Notes under the pieces: generated by a model
The model's input: the letters and a program-made list of their open reading frames with translations, nothing else
What the model was told of the DNA's origin: nothing
The model's database searches: none
NCBI RefSeq assembly: GCF_020616595.1
Contig: NZ_CP085278.1
Span: forward strand, 806,001 to 870,000
Direction: 5' to 3'
DNA length: 64,000 nt
Source of the DNA: Lentilactobacillus laojiaonis
GTDB taxonomy: Bacteria; Bacillota; Bacilli; Lactobacillales; Lactobacillaceae
Shown: positions 10,786-19,450 of the stretch, piece by piece
How the letters are laid out: the number at the start of each line of letters is the position of its first letter
How positions within the stretch are numbered: position 1 is the stretch's first letter
Made by a program: the position numbers and the translations under genes

Positions 10786-11782
10786 ATTTTTCATTAATGA
10801 ATGTATCAATTAGAATTTGTCGTCTTATTAAAAATTCTTGGTTAGGCTCTGGATGAACTCGATTTGATAAAAAGATTAAGGAACGTTTTAATTCACGGCT
10901 AATAATCAAAATAGTTCCAGTAAACCCGGTATGTACAATATAGGGAACATTTTTAAAATTATATCGCAAATCCCAACCTAAGGAACGATTTTTTGATTTC
11001 ATCGGAGTCTGATCAACAAATAATTCATTTAAAAATTTACTTGAAACAACTTGATCATTGAATACTTGACCCATAATCCATTGGCTAAAAATAATTAAGT
11101 CATCTAACGTTGAAAATAATCCGGCTGCTCCACTATGTTCACCTAAAATATAAGTTTTAGGATCATGTACTTCTCCTCTAATCAAGCCACGGTCATTAGT
11201 AATTTCTGTTGGTACTGAATTAATTTTACTAGGAGTAAACGTCGTATGCTTTAAACCTAATGGATTAATTACTATATCAGTTATAGCTTTTTGAATAGAA
11301 ATACCTAGAATTTTTTCAGCAATCCATCCTAAAAAGATAAAATTAACATCTTGATATTTAATTTGTTTTGCGAAATTTTTTCCTACTTTTAAATTTAATA
11401 AGGCTTTTCTTAAATCATTTGGTGCCAATTTATTTCGATTTTCAATATATCCAACTATATCTGAAGTATGTGTAATTAAATTTATAATTTTAACTTGAGA
11501 ATCCTGCCATTCAGGTAAATACTTTTGAATTGGGTCGAATAAATTAAGCTTTTGCTCTTCAATTAATTTCATAATTACCGGTACGGTTCCAACTACTTTG
11601 GTCAAGGATGCTAAATCATATTGTAACTGGTCTGTTAATTTAACTTTATTAGGGGTTATTTCAGCTAAACCCATAATACGTTTATTGATCTGGTCGTGAT
11701 CAATAATTGCATAACTTACTCCTGGCATTAAGCCGTCACTTAACATGTCATTAATAATTTTTTCAGTTTTTTTAAAATGCAT
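10784..11782 (-). CDS. serine hydrolase of the beta-lactamase/PBP4* family
   Basis: A 332-residue protein of the class C beta-lactamase/esterase fold. It has the SxxK nucleophile motif in YDLASLTKVVG, a Tyr-containing second motif in YQDVNFIFLG, and the third-box equivalent HTGFTGT near residue 290. Family members are D-alanyl esterases, carboxypeptidases or esterases, and the exact substrate cannot be told. No signal peptide or membrane anchor is seen. The start at 11782 is chosen because AGGAGAGGTG lies just upstream. A longer frame to 11830 runs through that site and the neighbouring terminator. Confidence 0.85.
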   Translation of the reverse strand: MHFKKTEKIINDMLSDGLMPGVSYAIIDHDQINKRIMGLAEITPNKVKLTDQLQYDLASLTKVVGTVPVIMKLIEEQKLNLFDPIQKYLPEWQDSQVKIINLITHTSDIVGYIENRNKLAPNDLRKALLNLKVGKNFAKQIKYQDVNFIFLGWIAEKILGISIQKAITDIVINPLGLKHTTFTPSKINSVPTEITNDRGLIRGEVHDPKTYILGEHSGAAGLFSTLDDLIIFSQWIMGQVFNDQVVSSKFLNELFVDQTPMKSKNRSLGWDLRYNFKNVPYIVHTGFTGTILIISRELKRSLIFLSNRVHPEPNQEFLIRRQILIDTFINEK

Positions 11783-11809
11783 CAACTCACCTCTCCTATA
11801 TTCTATAAC

Positions 11810-11845
11810 AAAAAAGCGAAAGGAAATCATTCCTTTCGCTTTTTT
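11810..11845 (-). terminator. terminator of the ABC exporter operon
   Basis: A 15-bp perfect stem (11810-11824 with 11831-11845) and a 6-base loop are followed by a T-rich tail on the minus strand. The exporter stop codon lies at its edge. Confidence 0.8.
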
Positions 11846-13658
11846 ATGCTAAATCGTTACCAGCAAATTGTGAGTTATATAAGTCGGCATAAAAGCCTTC
11901 TTTTTCTAACAATTCATTATGGTTACCAGTTTCAATAATTTGTCCATGGTTCATAACAACAATGTTATTTGCACCTTGAATAGTCGATAGTCGATGCGCA
12001 ATTACAAAACTAGTTCTTCCTTGTGATAAGCGATCCATAGCATCTTGAATTAATTCTTCGGTTCTAGTATCAACTGAAGAAGTAGCTTCATCTAAAATTA
12101 AAACTTGTGGATTAGCAATAAACGCTCTTGCAATAGTTAGTAATTGACGTTGACCTTGTGAGATATTACTTGCATTTTCATTTAATATCGTATTGTATCC
12201 ATCAGGTAACTGGCGAATAAAAGTATCGGCATGTGCCATTTTAGCAGCTTCGTATACTTCTTCTTCACTAGCACTTTCCTTACCATACTTAATATTATCA
12301 AATATGGTACCTTTAAATAACCATGTGTCTTGTAGCACCATTGCCATGTGACTTCTAAGTTTTGGACGGGTTTCGTCTCTGGTATCTAAACCATCCATCT
12401 TAATAGAACCTGAATCAATATCATAGAAACGTTCTAATAAGTTAATAATTGTAGTTTTACCAGCTCCAGTTGGTCCAACAATCGCTACCATTTCACCAGG
12501 ATTTACAGATAAATTAAAATTCTTAATTAACTGACGATCAGGTACATACCCAAAGTTAACATTTTCAAAATGAATCTTAGCTTTGTCATTTTCGTCAAAC
12601 GGAACATCAGCCAATTCAGTCGACATTTCTGGTTCATCTAAAATCATAAAAATTCTTTCAGCAGAAGCAATTGTTGATTGGATGGTGTTAGTCAAACTTG
12701 CTAACTGTGTAATGGGTTGTGAAAACATATTAGTGTATTGTAAGAAAGCTTGGATGTTACCTAATGTAACTTGTCCATTAGTAACTTGAATACCACCAAT
12801 GATTGCTACAAACACGTAATCTAAATTCTTAATAAGGTTCATCAATGGGAAAACAAAACTTGATAAAAATTGGGCTTTCCAAGAAGCCTTGTAATATTTT
12901 TGATTACTTTCTTCAAAATCTTCAATCGTTACATTTTCGCGATTAAAAGTTTTAATAATACTTTGACCGGCATAATCTTCTTCAATCTTACCATTTAAAG
13001 TACCAAGTTCAGCTTGCTGAGCACCAAAAAGTTTTTGTGATTTAGGTGCGATAATCCCTACCACGATAGCACTTAATGGTAAAGTTGCTAAAGCTACAAG
13101 GGTTAGCTTCCAACTAATTGTAAGCATCATGATTAAAACCCCAAAAAATGTAAAGAAACTCGTAATCATTTGAGTCAAACTTGATTGAAGCATGGTATTG
13201 ATATTATCCATATCATTGACTGCTCGAGACATAATGTCACCATTTGAATTAGTATCATAAAATGAAATTGGTAAACGTCTCATTTTCGCTTTAAGATCTT
13301 TTCTTAATTGATAAACAATTTTTTGAGAAATTCTACTCATTACAATTTGTTGAATCAATTGAGCTAAACTGGCTAATAAGTAAAGCACTGCTACTTCTAA
13401 AATAATTATGCCAATTTTTTTGAAATCAATTGGGAAAGACTTAATTGCAATACCAGCTTTTAGCTGTGAAGTACCTGCCATTACTCCTTTAAAAATTTCA
13501 GTTGTTGCTTTACCTAAAATTTTAGGAGTTACAATTTGTAAAATAACGGCTCCAATGGCCATTACAATTGCTAACACAATACCCCGGATCCAATGTCTAG
13601 TGTATTTAATTAGCCTAGCAGAAGCCCGCCAAAAATTATCAGGACGCTTATTTTGCAT
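11844..13658 (-). CDS. heterodimeric ABC exporter subunit, catalytically complete half
   Basis: A multidrug or lipid type ABC exporter half-transporter of 604 residues, with an N-terminal six-helix membrane domain and a C-terminal ATPase. Walker A is GPTGAGKTT, the signature is ISQGQRQL, and Walker B is VLILDEATSSVD with the catalytic Glu present. It overlaps the preceding ABC gene by 11 bases, and together they look like an LmrCD/BmrCD-type heterodimer. A TTG at 13661 precedes the ATG. The ATG at 13658 is preferred because of spacing to the G-rich ribosome binding site. The substrate is unknown. Confidence 0.9.
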   Translation of the reverse strand: MQNKRPDNFWRASARLIKYTRHWIRGIVLAIVMAIGAVILQIVTPKILGKATTEIFKGVMAGTSQLKAGIAIKSFPIDFKKIGIIILEVAVLYLLASLAQLIQQIVMSRISQKIVYQLRKDLKAKMRRLPISFYDTNSNGDIMSRAVNDMDNINTMLQSSLTQMITSFFTFFGVLIMMLTISWKLTLVALATLPLSAIVVGIIAPKSQKLFGAQQAELGTLNGKIEEDYAGQSIIKTFNRENVTIEDFEESNQKYYKASWKAQFLSSFVFPLMNLIKNLDYVFVAIIGGIQVTNGQVTLGNIQAFLQYTNMFSQPITQLASLTNTIQSTIASAERIFMILDEPEMSTELADVPFDENDKAKIHFENVNFGYVPDRQLIKNFNLSVNPGEMVAIVGPTGAGKTTIINLLERFYDIDSGSIKMDGLDTRDETRPKLRSHMAMVLQDTWLFKGTIFDNIKYGKESASEEEVYEAAKMAHADTFIRQLPDGYNTILNENASNISQGQRQLLTIARAFIANPQVLILDEATSSVDTRTEELIQDAMDRLSQGRTSFVIAHRLSTIQGANNIVVMNHGQIIETGNHNELLEKEGFYADLYNSQFAGNDLA

Positions 13659-15402
13659 CAATAAGACCCCCCTCTTCTTTTTTAATTTGAGAATTCATAA
13701 TATCTTGATAAATTGGATTATTTTCAACAAGTTCTTGATGAGTTCCCTTACCAACTACTTGACCATTATCTAAAACTAAAATTAAATCTGCACTGGCAAC
13801 TGTTGAAATTCTTTGAGCAACAATTACACTAATTCCACGACTAACTTGTTCGTCATGATTTAAAGCCATTCGCAATTCAGAATCAGTTTTAAAATCTAGT
13901 GCTGAGAAAGAATCATCAAAAATATAAACATCCGCTGGTTTTAAAATAGTTCTAGCAATAACTAATCGTTGACGCTGTCCACCAGAGAAGTTTTCACCGT
14001 TTTGTTCAACAATATAGTCTAAGCCGGCATCTTTATCATTTTTAATAAAGTCTGAAGCTTGAGCCACATCTAATGCATGCCAAATTTCTTCATCAGTGGC
14101 ATCAGGTTTACTAAAAAGCATATTTTCTCGAATAGTACCTGAGAATAAAATAGCTTTTTGCTGTGTAATTGAGATCTGAGCGTGTAAATCATGCTGGGTC
14201 ATATCTTTAATATCTACACCATTTAATGAAATTTCACCACTTTCAGGATCGAATAGTCGTGGAATTAAGTTAACTAATGAAGATTTACCAGAACCAGTTC
14301 CCCCAATAATGGCCACCGTTTGACCACCCTTGGCTTCAAAATCAACATCTTCTAAAGCAAGTTTTTCCGCATTGGCATAACGGAAATTAACATGGTCAAA
14401 TTTCAAAGATGGTTGCTTAGTTTCGCTAGTTGTTGAAACCGGGTTTTTAGGATCTGTTATAGAATCTTTAACATCCAAAACTTCATTAATTCGGGCAGCT
14501 GATGCAGATGCTCGTGGAATAAATACAAAAATTAATGATAGCATCATAAAACTAATTAAAATTTGTGCTGAATAAGTAATGAAAGATAATAAGTTACCAA
14601 CTTGAAGGGCTTGGGCAGAAACTAATTTTCCACCTAACCAAATAATCCCTACGTTAGTAAAACTAAGTACCAATGTCATGATTGGCATAATAAATGAAAC
14701 AATTGTAAATACTCGCATACCAGTATTAGCAAAATCTTTATTGGCTTTGTCAAATCGTTCTTGTTCAAAGTCATCTTGATTAAATGCTCGAATTACTCTT
14801 ACTCCAGTTAAACCTTCTCTAAACACCAAGTTAATGTCATCAGTTTTCTTTTGTAAACTCTTAAAGAGTGGTACTGCAAAGAACATCACAATCATTACCG
14901 CTACTGCCAAAACTGGAATGGCAATGGCAAATGATGAAGTTAGTCGTGGACTTTTAATATATGCTAAAATTCCAGCGCCAATTAACATAATTGGTGACAT
15001 TAACATCATTCTTAAGATTTGAACCATTACATTTTGGATTTGAACCACATCGTTAGTAGTACGGGTATTTAATGAAGCTTCTCCAAATTTATCAATATCT
15101 TCGCTCGAAAAATTAATGACCTTTTTAAATAGATCAGATCTAATTTTTGCACCAAGTTTCATTGATTGAGTTGAAGCAAAATAAACATTTCCTGCCGCAG
15201 CAGCTACCCCTACGATAGAAACAATAATCATCATTATTCCTTGATTCCAAATATATCCTATGTTATTTTGTGCTATCCCCTTATCAACAATATTTGCTGT
15301 AACGGTTGGTAAAAATAAATCACAAGATACCTGAAGAATCATGAATAAAATTGCTCCAAGTACTGCCCCAAAAGACAGTCTTGATTTGGCTAATTTTATC
15401 AA
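13648..15402 (-). CDS. heterodimeric ABC exporter subunit, degenerate-site half
   Basis: The partner half-transporter, 584 residues, with six membrane helices followed by an ATPase domain. Walker A is GGTGSGKSS and the signature is the canonical FSGGQRQRL. Walker B reads VYIFDDSFSALD, so the usual catalytic Glu is Asp. In heterodimers such as LmrCD and BmrCD one half carries this change, giving one active and one non-hydrolysing site. It is the first gene of the two-gene operon. No regulator gene is adjacent. Confidence 0.9.
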   Translation of the reverse strand: MIKLAKSRLSFGAVLGAILFMILQVSCDLFLPTVTANIVDKGIAQNNIGYIWNQGIMMIIVSIVGVAAAAGNVYFASTQSMKLGAKIRSDLFKKVINFSSEDIDKFGEASLNTRTTNDVVQIQNVMVQILRMMLMSPIMLIGAGILAYIKSPRLTSSFAIAIPVLAVAVMIVMFFAVPLFKSLQKKTDDINLVFREGLTGVRVIRAFNQDDFEQERFDKANKDFANTGMRVFTIVSFIMPIMTLVLSFTNVGIIWLGGKLVSAQALQVGNLLSFITYSAQILISFMMLSLIFVFIPRASASAARINEVLDVKDSITDPKNPVSTTSETKQPSLKFDHVNFRYANAEKLALEDVDFEAKGGQTVAIIGGTGSGKSSLVNLIPRLFDPESGEISLNGVDIKDMTQHDLHAQISITQQKAILFSGTIRENMLFSKPDATDEEIWHALDVAQASDFIKNDKDAGLDYIVEQNGENFSGGQRQRLVIARTILKPADVYIFDDSFSALDFKTDSELRMALNHDEQVSRGISVIVAQRISTVASADLILVLDNGQVVGKGTHQELVENNPIYQDIMNSQIKKEEGGLIDAK

Positions 15403-15558
15403 TTACTTGACCTCCTAAATTCATAAATAAATATTAAAACAAGTTTTACCGAATAGGAATAATTATACGCTTTTTAACGATCTTTTCAAAACTTAATAAT
15501 AATTTATTACATAAATAAAATAATTTGGTAAAATTGCATTATAAAAGGAGGCAATCCT

Positions 15559-15888
15559 ATGCCAAGTAATTCAGATACGCTTTATCATGCTTTGTATTAC
15601 ATAAAAAATCATCCTTCAAAAATTGCATTTTCTCAGCAAAAATACAACAATGCACTTGAAATGTTTATTGATGACTCCGTACCCATGGGGAACGTCGAGT
15701 TGTATTTTCCAGATCAAAAATTAGCAGTTAATAAAATGTCTTCAGAATTCATTACCATGCATAATGATTTATTAGACTACTACTATAATATGACTAATCA
15801 AACCGATGCCAATTTTTCTGACGTTTGGATAACAAGTAGTCATTTAGTTAACCAACATAAATATTTAATAGATATATCCTTTGAATAA
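15559..15888 (+). CDS. hypothetical protein, 109 residues
   Basis: Not recognised. The product is soluble, acidic and rich in Tyr, Asn and Asp, with no signal peptide or membrane segment. Support for a real gene is good: a perfect AAAGGAGG lies 8 bases before the ATG, an extended -10 (TGGTAAAAT, 15526-15534) is upstream, and a strong terminator starts one base after the stop. It is monocistronic and diverges from the ABC exporter operon. Confidence 0.75.
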   Translation: MPSNSDTLYHALYYIKNHPSKIAFSQQKYNNALEMFIDDSVPMGNVELYFPDQKLAVNKMSSEFITMHNDLLDYYYNMTNQTDANFSDVWITSSHLVNQHKYLIDISFE

Positions 15889-15889
15889 C

Positions 15890-15921
15890 AAAAAAGTGTG
15901 CCCAAATGGGCACACTTTTTT
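15890..15921 (+). terminator. terminator of the 109-residue hypothetical gene
   Basis: A 15-bp perfect stem (GTGTGCCCA core) with a 2-base loop and A/T flanks directly follows the stop codon. Confidence 0.9.
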
Positions 15922-16203
15922 GTAGGTATGAAATTTGGTAATTGCCTGAAATTACCAAATGCAATTATACCATAAAGATAAAATAATAATAACTATTTTG
16001 TAATAACGGTTGATGTAGTTAACTAATTATAATCTTATTGCTAAGTTTACTAATATAAAATTGGAATAATAGAGTTAATTAAGTATTTTTTAATATAATA
16101 ACCAATTAAAATCTTTTTTAAAAAAAACACTTTCTTTTGATTATTTTTAATTTATACTATACTAAACGTATTAATGTTAATTACATACAACGGAGGTTAC
16201 CTA
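15922..16203. other. intergenic stretch with an 11-bp inverted repeat and a putative promoter
   Basis: No gene is seen in this AT-rich stretch. It holds a perfect inverted repeat, ATTTGGTAATT (15933-15943) and AATTACCAAAT (15950-15960), with a 6-base spacer and no T run. This looks more like an operator than a terminator. A -10-like TATACT (16158-16163) and a CGGAGG ribosome binding site just before 16204 serve the lipoprotein gene. Confidence 0.5.
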
Positions 16204-16863
16204 ATGAAAAAGGGAATTTTAATTGCATCATCTGCATTACTAGCTATTACTTTAGCTGGTTGTAGTAGTGGCAACTCATCAAAATCTAACGATAGCCAAG
16301 TAGCTACTTCTAAGCAAGCTAGCTCAAATTCATCAAATGATAACGCTAAAAATGACGATAGCCATAATACTAGTGATAATGGTTCAGATGATACTTCTAA
16401 TAACAATAATGAAAGTAACTCATCAGCTTCAACTGATACTAGCTCCGATAATACTGATACAAATAACAATTCCAACAGTAGCAGTGACTCTAATCAAATG
16501 AGTAACGATACCGATTCAAACGAAAATGATAGTAAAAATTCAAATGCTACTTCATCAACTACTGATACAAATGAATCTACCGATACTAATAAAAATACCG
16601 TTAACAAAGCTAATAGTACCGATAGTCAAGCAACTCAAGTTACATCAGTTAGCCAAGCTATCGATTTAGTAAAATCACAATATAACGGTTCCGACAAAAA
16701 TGTTACTTGGTCTGCTGGATCCAATGATCTAAGACAAGATGACAATGGAAAATCATATTATTGGATTAGAGGCCAACATACTACCTACTCAAATAATGGT
16801 ATGGGAAGCCACGGATTAAGTTACCATGTATATCAAGATGGTAAAATCGTTGAAGGCTGGTAA
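16204..16863 (+). CDS. lipoprotein with long Ser/Asn/Asp/Thr-rich linker
   Basis: A predicted membrane-anchored lipoprotein of 220 residues. The signal peptide ends in the lipobox LAGC with the lipidated Cys at 20. Residues 21-155 are a low-complexity, unstructured stretch of Ser, Asn, Asp and Thr that likely spans the cell wall. The last 70 residues form a compact domain rich in Tyr, Trp and Gly (for example YYWIRGQHTTYS and LSYHVYQDGK). No family is recognised. The start at 16204 is chosen over 16174 because ACGGAGG lies between them and the signal peptide starts there. It has its own terminator. Confidence 0.85.
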   Translation: MKKGILIASSALLAITLAGCSSGNSSKSNDSQVATSKQASSNSSNDNAKNDDSHNTSDNGSDDTSNNNNESNSSASTDTSSDNTDTNNNSNSSSDSNQMSNDTDSNENDSKNSNATSSTTDTNESTDTNKNTVNKANSTDSQATQVTSVSQAIDLVKSQYNGSDKNVTWSAGSNDLRQDDNGKSYYWIRGQHTTYSNNGMGSHGLSYHVYQDGKIVEGW

Positions 16864-16867
16864 GCCA

Positions 16868-16901
16868 AAAAAGAACCCTATTTATAAATAGAGTTCTTTT
16901 T
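16868..16901 (+). terminator. lipoprotein gene terminator
   Basis: A 17-bp stem with one mismatch (16868-16884 with 16885-16901) is followed by a T run. Confidence 0.8.
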
Positions 16902-16938
16902 AAATAAAATCTTTAATTTAACTAGTTGTTCGATAAAT

Positions 16939-17004
16939 TAAGCTCGTCATTGGTAGTAGTTATGTTTCGAAACGAGACAATACTCCTTTGATGAGCTTAT
17001 TTTT
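16939..17004 (+). promoter_or_regulatory. structured hairpin upstream of antiporter gene
   Basis: An 11-bp closing stem with one G-U pair (16939-16949 with 16989-16999) encloses a second imperfect stem (GGTAGTA with TACTCC) and an inner GTTTCGAAAC palindrome. It is followed by ATTTTTG. It could be a terminator-like attenuator or a small structured RNA in front of the antiporter gene 45 bases downstream. It matches no riboswitch class I can recall. Confidence 0.5.
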
Positions 17005-17049
17005 GTATTAAAATAATAGCATAACAATTCATATCGAGGTTAAAATATT

Positions 17050-19092
17050 ATGACAACTGCATTTTTTATAATTATTATCTTTTTGGGTATAATAACTTCA
17101 ATAATGATTCAACACCATCTATCAAAGCTTCCACTCCCGATTATATACATAGTAATGGGAGTTATTTTGTCAGTTATTCCACTATATCGGCATTTTACTT
17201 TCGACCCAAGTTTATTTTTGTTCATAATTGTTGCTCCCCTACTTTATAACGATGCTAAGTCTGCATCTCGTTATTGGATCGGACGAGGCTTTGTTAACAT
17301 CATTTCATTATCTATTGTTTTAGTTTTAATTACAGTAATTGGAGTTGGGACATTAATTCACGGAATTTTTCCAATTATTCCGCTATCCTTAGCAATAGCC
17401 ATAACAGCAATTGTAACTCCAACTGATGCCACCGCAGTCAGTGCTTTTTCTCACCCAAATAAGAATTTACAAATTCCCTACATTATTTTACAAAACGAAT
17501 CACTATTTAACGATGCTACAGGCTTTGTAACCTTAAACATTGCGCTGACAATGTATTTAAGTGGTACCTTCTCTATTGGCACAGCTGTATCTGAATTTCT
17601 TTTAGAATTTGGTGGTGGATTGCTATTTGGAATGATATTAGGTTTTATAGCTCATTTCCTAAGATCTATATTGTTTGCTATAGGAGATGATGAACCCTTA
17701 ATTATGGTAATCCTCGAAGTGTTAGTCCCTTTTATTGCATATTTTTTAGCTGATGAATTAAATCTATCGGGAATTTTAGCGGTAGTCGCTGCGGGACTAG
17801 TTCAGGGTGCTGAAAACGATAATCTACAACTAACTTCAAGCAAATTACAATTAGTGCAAGAAAATGCTTGGGAATTAGTAGAACAAATTTTAACCGGAGT
17901 AATTTTTTTAATTTTAGGAATTTCACTACCAACCATTATTAGTGAGATTCTAGATACCGGAGTTCAAAACATTTTTATTTTAATTTTAATTGGGTTAACT
18001 ATATACGTATTTAAATTTTTGATTCGCCTAATTTGGACTAGATACTTGGTTTGGATGCATTTAAAGCGTAGTAGTCGTTGGCATGATAGTTGGATAATGA
18101 GTTTTAGTGGTGCTAGTGGAACTATTTCTTTAGCATTGGCACTTTTATTGCCCAAGTCGATTAATCAAAATGCCATTATTAATCGTGATGCTTTAATTTT
18201 TATTGTCCTTACAATTATCATAATTAGTATGGTATTAGCAGCAATATTTGTTCCTAAACTAACTAAACCAAGTGATTCTGACGAAGAAGTTAAACCGTTT
18301 GATCAATGGTTTAGAGAAATGATCATGGTAGCCATGAACACCATTCAAAAAACAACTGATCATCGTCCAGAAGCCGAAATTGTTGTAGACACGCTTAGTC
18401 GACAATTACATTCTCATAAAATTGTAAATCATAAAAAACGTAATCAAATTTATCGACAAGCCTACGAAATTGAAAAACAAACTATCACTGAATTATTCAC
18501 TCTACAAAAAATTACTGAAGATGAGTATATTTACTATCTTGAATTCTTAAACCTTAGTTTAAAGACAGCTACAGGAAATCTATTAACTAACTTTATCTTA
18601 CGTTTAAAATTTGGATTGCATATTGGTAAATTATATCGTGATCTTGGAACCGTCCAAGATATGTTTCTAACCTCTCCGCAATTAGCGGAACAATTTTACT
18701 GGGTTAACCAATTTGAACTTCATAATGAAGATATTAAACCGATCGAAAATGCTGGCTTTAATCAAGTGATGAAGTACTTAAAAGAAATTTCTGATATTCA
18801 AGCTACAAGTATCGAATTACACGATGTCCGTAGTTTCTATCGAGACCGTCATCGCCGCATGCAACAGGCCAACCCAAATCCAAAAATATTTTATCAATTA
18901 TTCTTAGATGCTTTTAAGGCCGAATTTGAATTTTTGCAAAGGGCTATTCAAGATAATAAAATTGAAATGGATACTGCCGAATCTTTGCAAGAACATATTA
19001 TCTATGACCAAATGTCTATGATTAGAAATAGTTCAAATTACACCAAAAATTACTCCATCCAACGTTATGATAAAAATAGGTATACAGATTAA
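17050..19092 (+). CDS. Na+/H+ antiporter, CPA1 (NhaP/NHE) type
   Basis: A 680-residue cation/proton antiporter with about twelve membrane helices (residues 1-405) and a long soluble C-terminal tail of about 275 residues. Family motifs are TPTDATA at 123-129 and NESLFNDATG around 149-158. The Asn-Asp pair typical of electroneutral CPA1 exchangers is N154-D155. A paralogue with the same layout is at 44406. It is monocistronic, with a structured leader and a strong terminator. Whether it carries Na+ or K+ cannot be told. Confidence 0.92.
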   Translation: MTTAFFIIIIFLGIITSIMIQHHLSKLPLPIIYIVMGVILSVIPLYRHFTFDPSLFLFIIVAPLLYNDAKSASRYWIGRGFVNIISLSIVLVLITVIGVGTLIHGIFPIIPLSLAIAITAIVTPTDATAVSAFSHPNKNLQIPYIILQNESLFNDATGFVTLNIALTMYLSGTFSIGTAVSEFLLEFGGGLLFGMILGFIAHFLRSILFAIGDDEPLIMVILEVLVPFIAYFLADELNLSGILAVVAAGLVQGAENDNLQLTSSKLQLVQENAWELVEQILTGVIFLILGISLPTIISEILDTGVQNIFILILIGLTIYVFKFLIRLIWTRYLVWMHLKRSSRWHDSWIMSFSGASGTISLALALLLPKSINQNAIINRDALIFIVLTIIIISMVLAAIFVPKLTKPSDSDEEVKPFDQWFREMIMVAMNTIQKTTDHRPEAEIVVDTLSRQLHSHKIVNHKKRNQIYRQAYEIEKQTITELFTLQKITEDEYIYYLEFLNLSLKTATGNLLTNFILRLKFGLHIGKLYRDLGTVQDMFLTSPQLAEQFYWVNQFELHNEDIKPIENAGFNQVMKYLKEISDIQATSIELHDVRSFYRDRHRRMQQANPNPKIFYQLFLDAFKAEFEFLQRAIQDNKIEMDTAESLQEHIIYDQMSMIRNSSNYTKNYSIQRYDKNRYTD

Positions 19093-19115
19093 TGATCTAC
19101 CGTTAATAAAATCTT

Positions 19116-19153
19116 AAAAAAGCCCCCAACTTTAATTAGTTGGAGGCTTTTTT
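19116..19153 (+). terminator. antiporter gene terminator
   Basis: A 16-bp stem with one mismatch and a 6-base loop ends in a T run, 24 bases after the stop codon. Confidence 0.9.
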
Positions 19154-19193
19154 ATTGGAAAAATATTAAATTTAATTTTATAAAAAATTTGCC

Positions 19194-19223
19194 TTGCATG
19201 CTATATATAGTATGCAATAAAAT
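19194..19223 (+). promoter_or_regulatory. promoter overlapped by a 24-bp palindrome
   Basis: TTGCAT (19194-19199) and TAAAAT (19218-19223) are spaced by 18 bases. The palindrome 19194-19217 (TTGCATG, CTATATATAG, TATGCAA; one mismatched pair) covers the -35 box and the spacer, as a repressor operator would. It would drive the two small peptide genes that follow. Confidence 0.5.
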
Positions 19224-19234
19224 TATAGTCAAGC

Positions 19235-19288
19235 GAGGGAGTAACTACCTGAACGAAGCTTAGCAAGATAGGTGCATTCACACTCCTC
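19235..19288 (+). promoter_or_regulatory. structured 5' leader of the small peptide operon
   Basis: GAGGGAGT (19235-19242) can pair with ACTCCTC (19282-19288), and ACCT with AGGT inside it, giving a long stem-loop just upstream of the first peptide's ribosome binding site. Stable 5' structures are common in toxin mRNAs of type I systems. The assignment is inference. Confidence 0.4.
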
Positions 19289-19319
19289 AATCATTCTAGA
19301 CCAAAAAGAGGTGGTAAAC

Positions 19320-19448
19320 GTGACTATACTAGGAGAGGTTTTGCAGATTGTGAAGTATATCTTCATGATATTCCTATTATCTAGGGCCGTGATTAATTTC
19401 GCTAAAGCCTATCAAATAATAAAAAAAGCTAACCAAAAAGGAGTTTGA
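19320..19448 (+). CDS. small hydrophobic peptide 1 (42 residues), possible holin-like toxin
   Basis: The GTG start is preceded by GAGGTGG at good spacing. The peptide begins MTILGEVLQIVKYIFMIFLL and has one membrane segment (about residues 7-22) followed by a basic tail (KAYQIIKKANQKG). Length, the N-terminal pattern and the single helix resemble the short holin-like toxin peptides annotated in Firmicutes. Similarity is judged by eye only. The stop codon is 2 bases from the ATG of a second tiny peptide, and their reading is likely coupled. Confidence 0.55.
   Translation: MTILGEVLQIVKYIFMIFLLSRAVINFAKAYQIIKKANQKGV
19411..19441 (+). repeat. direct repeat copy A
   Basis: About 31 bases with the core AAAGCTAACCAA. 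They cover the end of peptide gene 1 and run into the AAGGAG ribosome binding site of peptide gene 2. Copy B is at 19570-19600 with about three differences. Confidence 0.85.
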
Positions 19449-19450
19449 CA

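Noticed and set aside
16939-17004. Known Mn2+ (yybP-ykoY) or Mg2+ riboswitch
   Set aside because: The conserved loops of these classes were not found. The element is reported as unclassified structure instead.
17732-17932. Minus-strand frame within the antiporter gene
   Set aside because: It is a shadow of the antiporter coding sequence, with no ribosome binding site or plausible protein.
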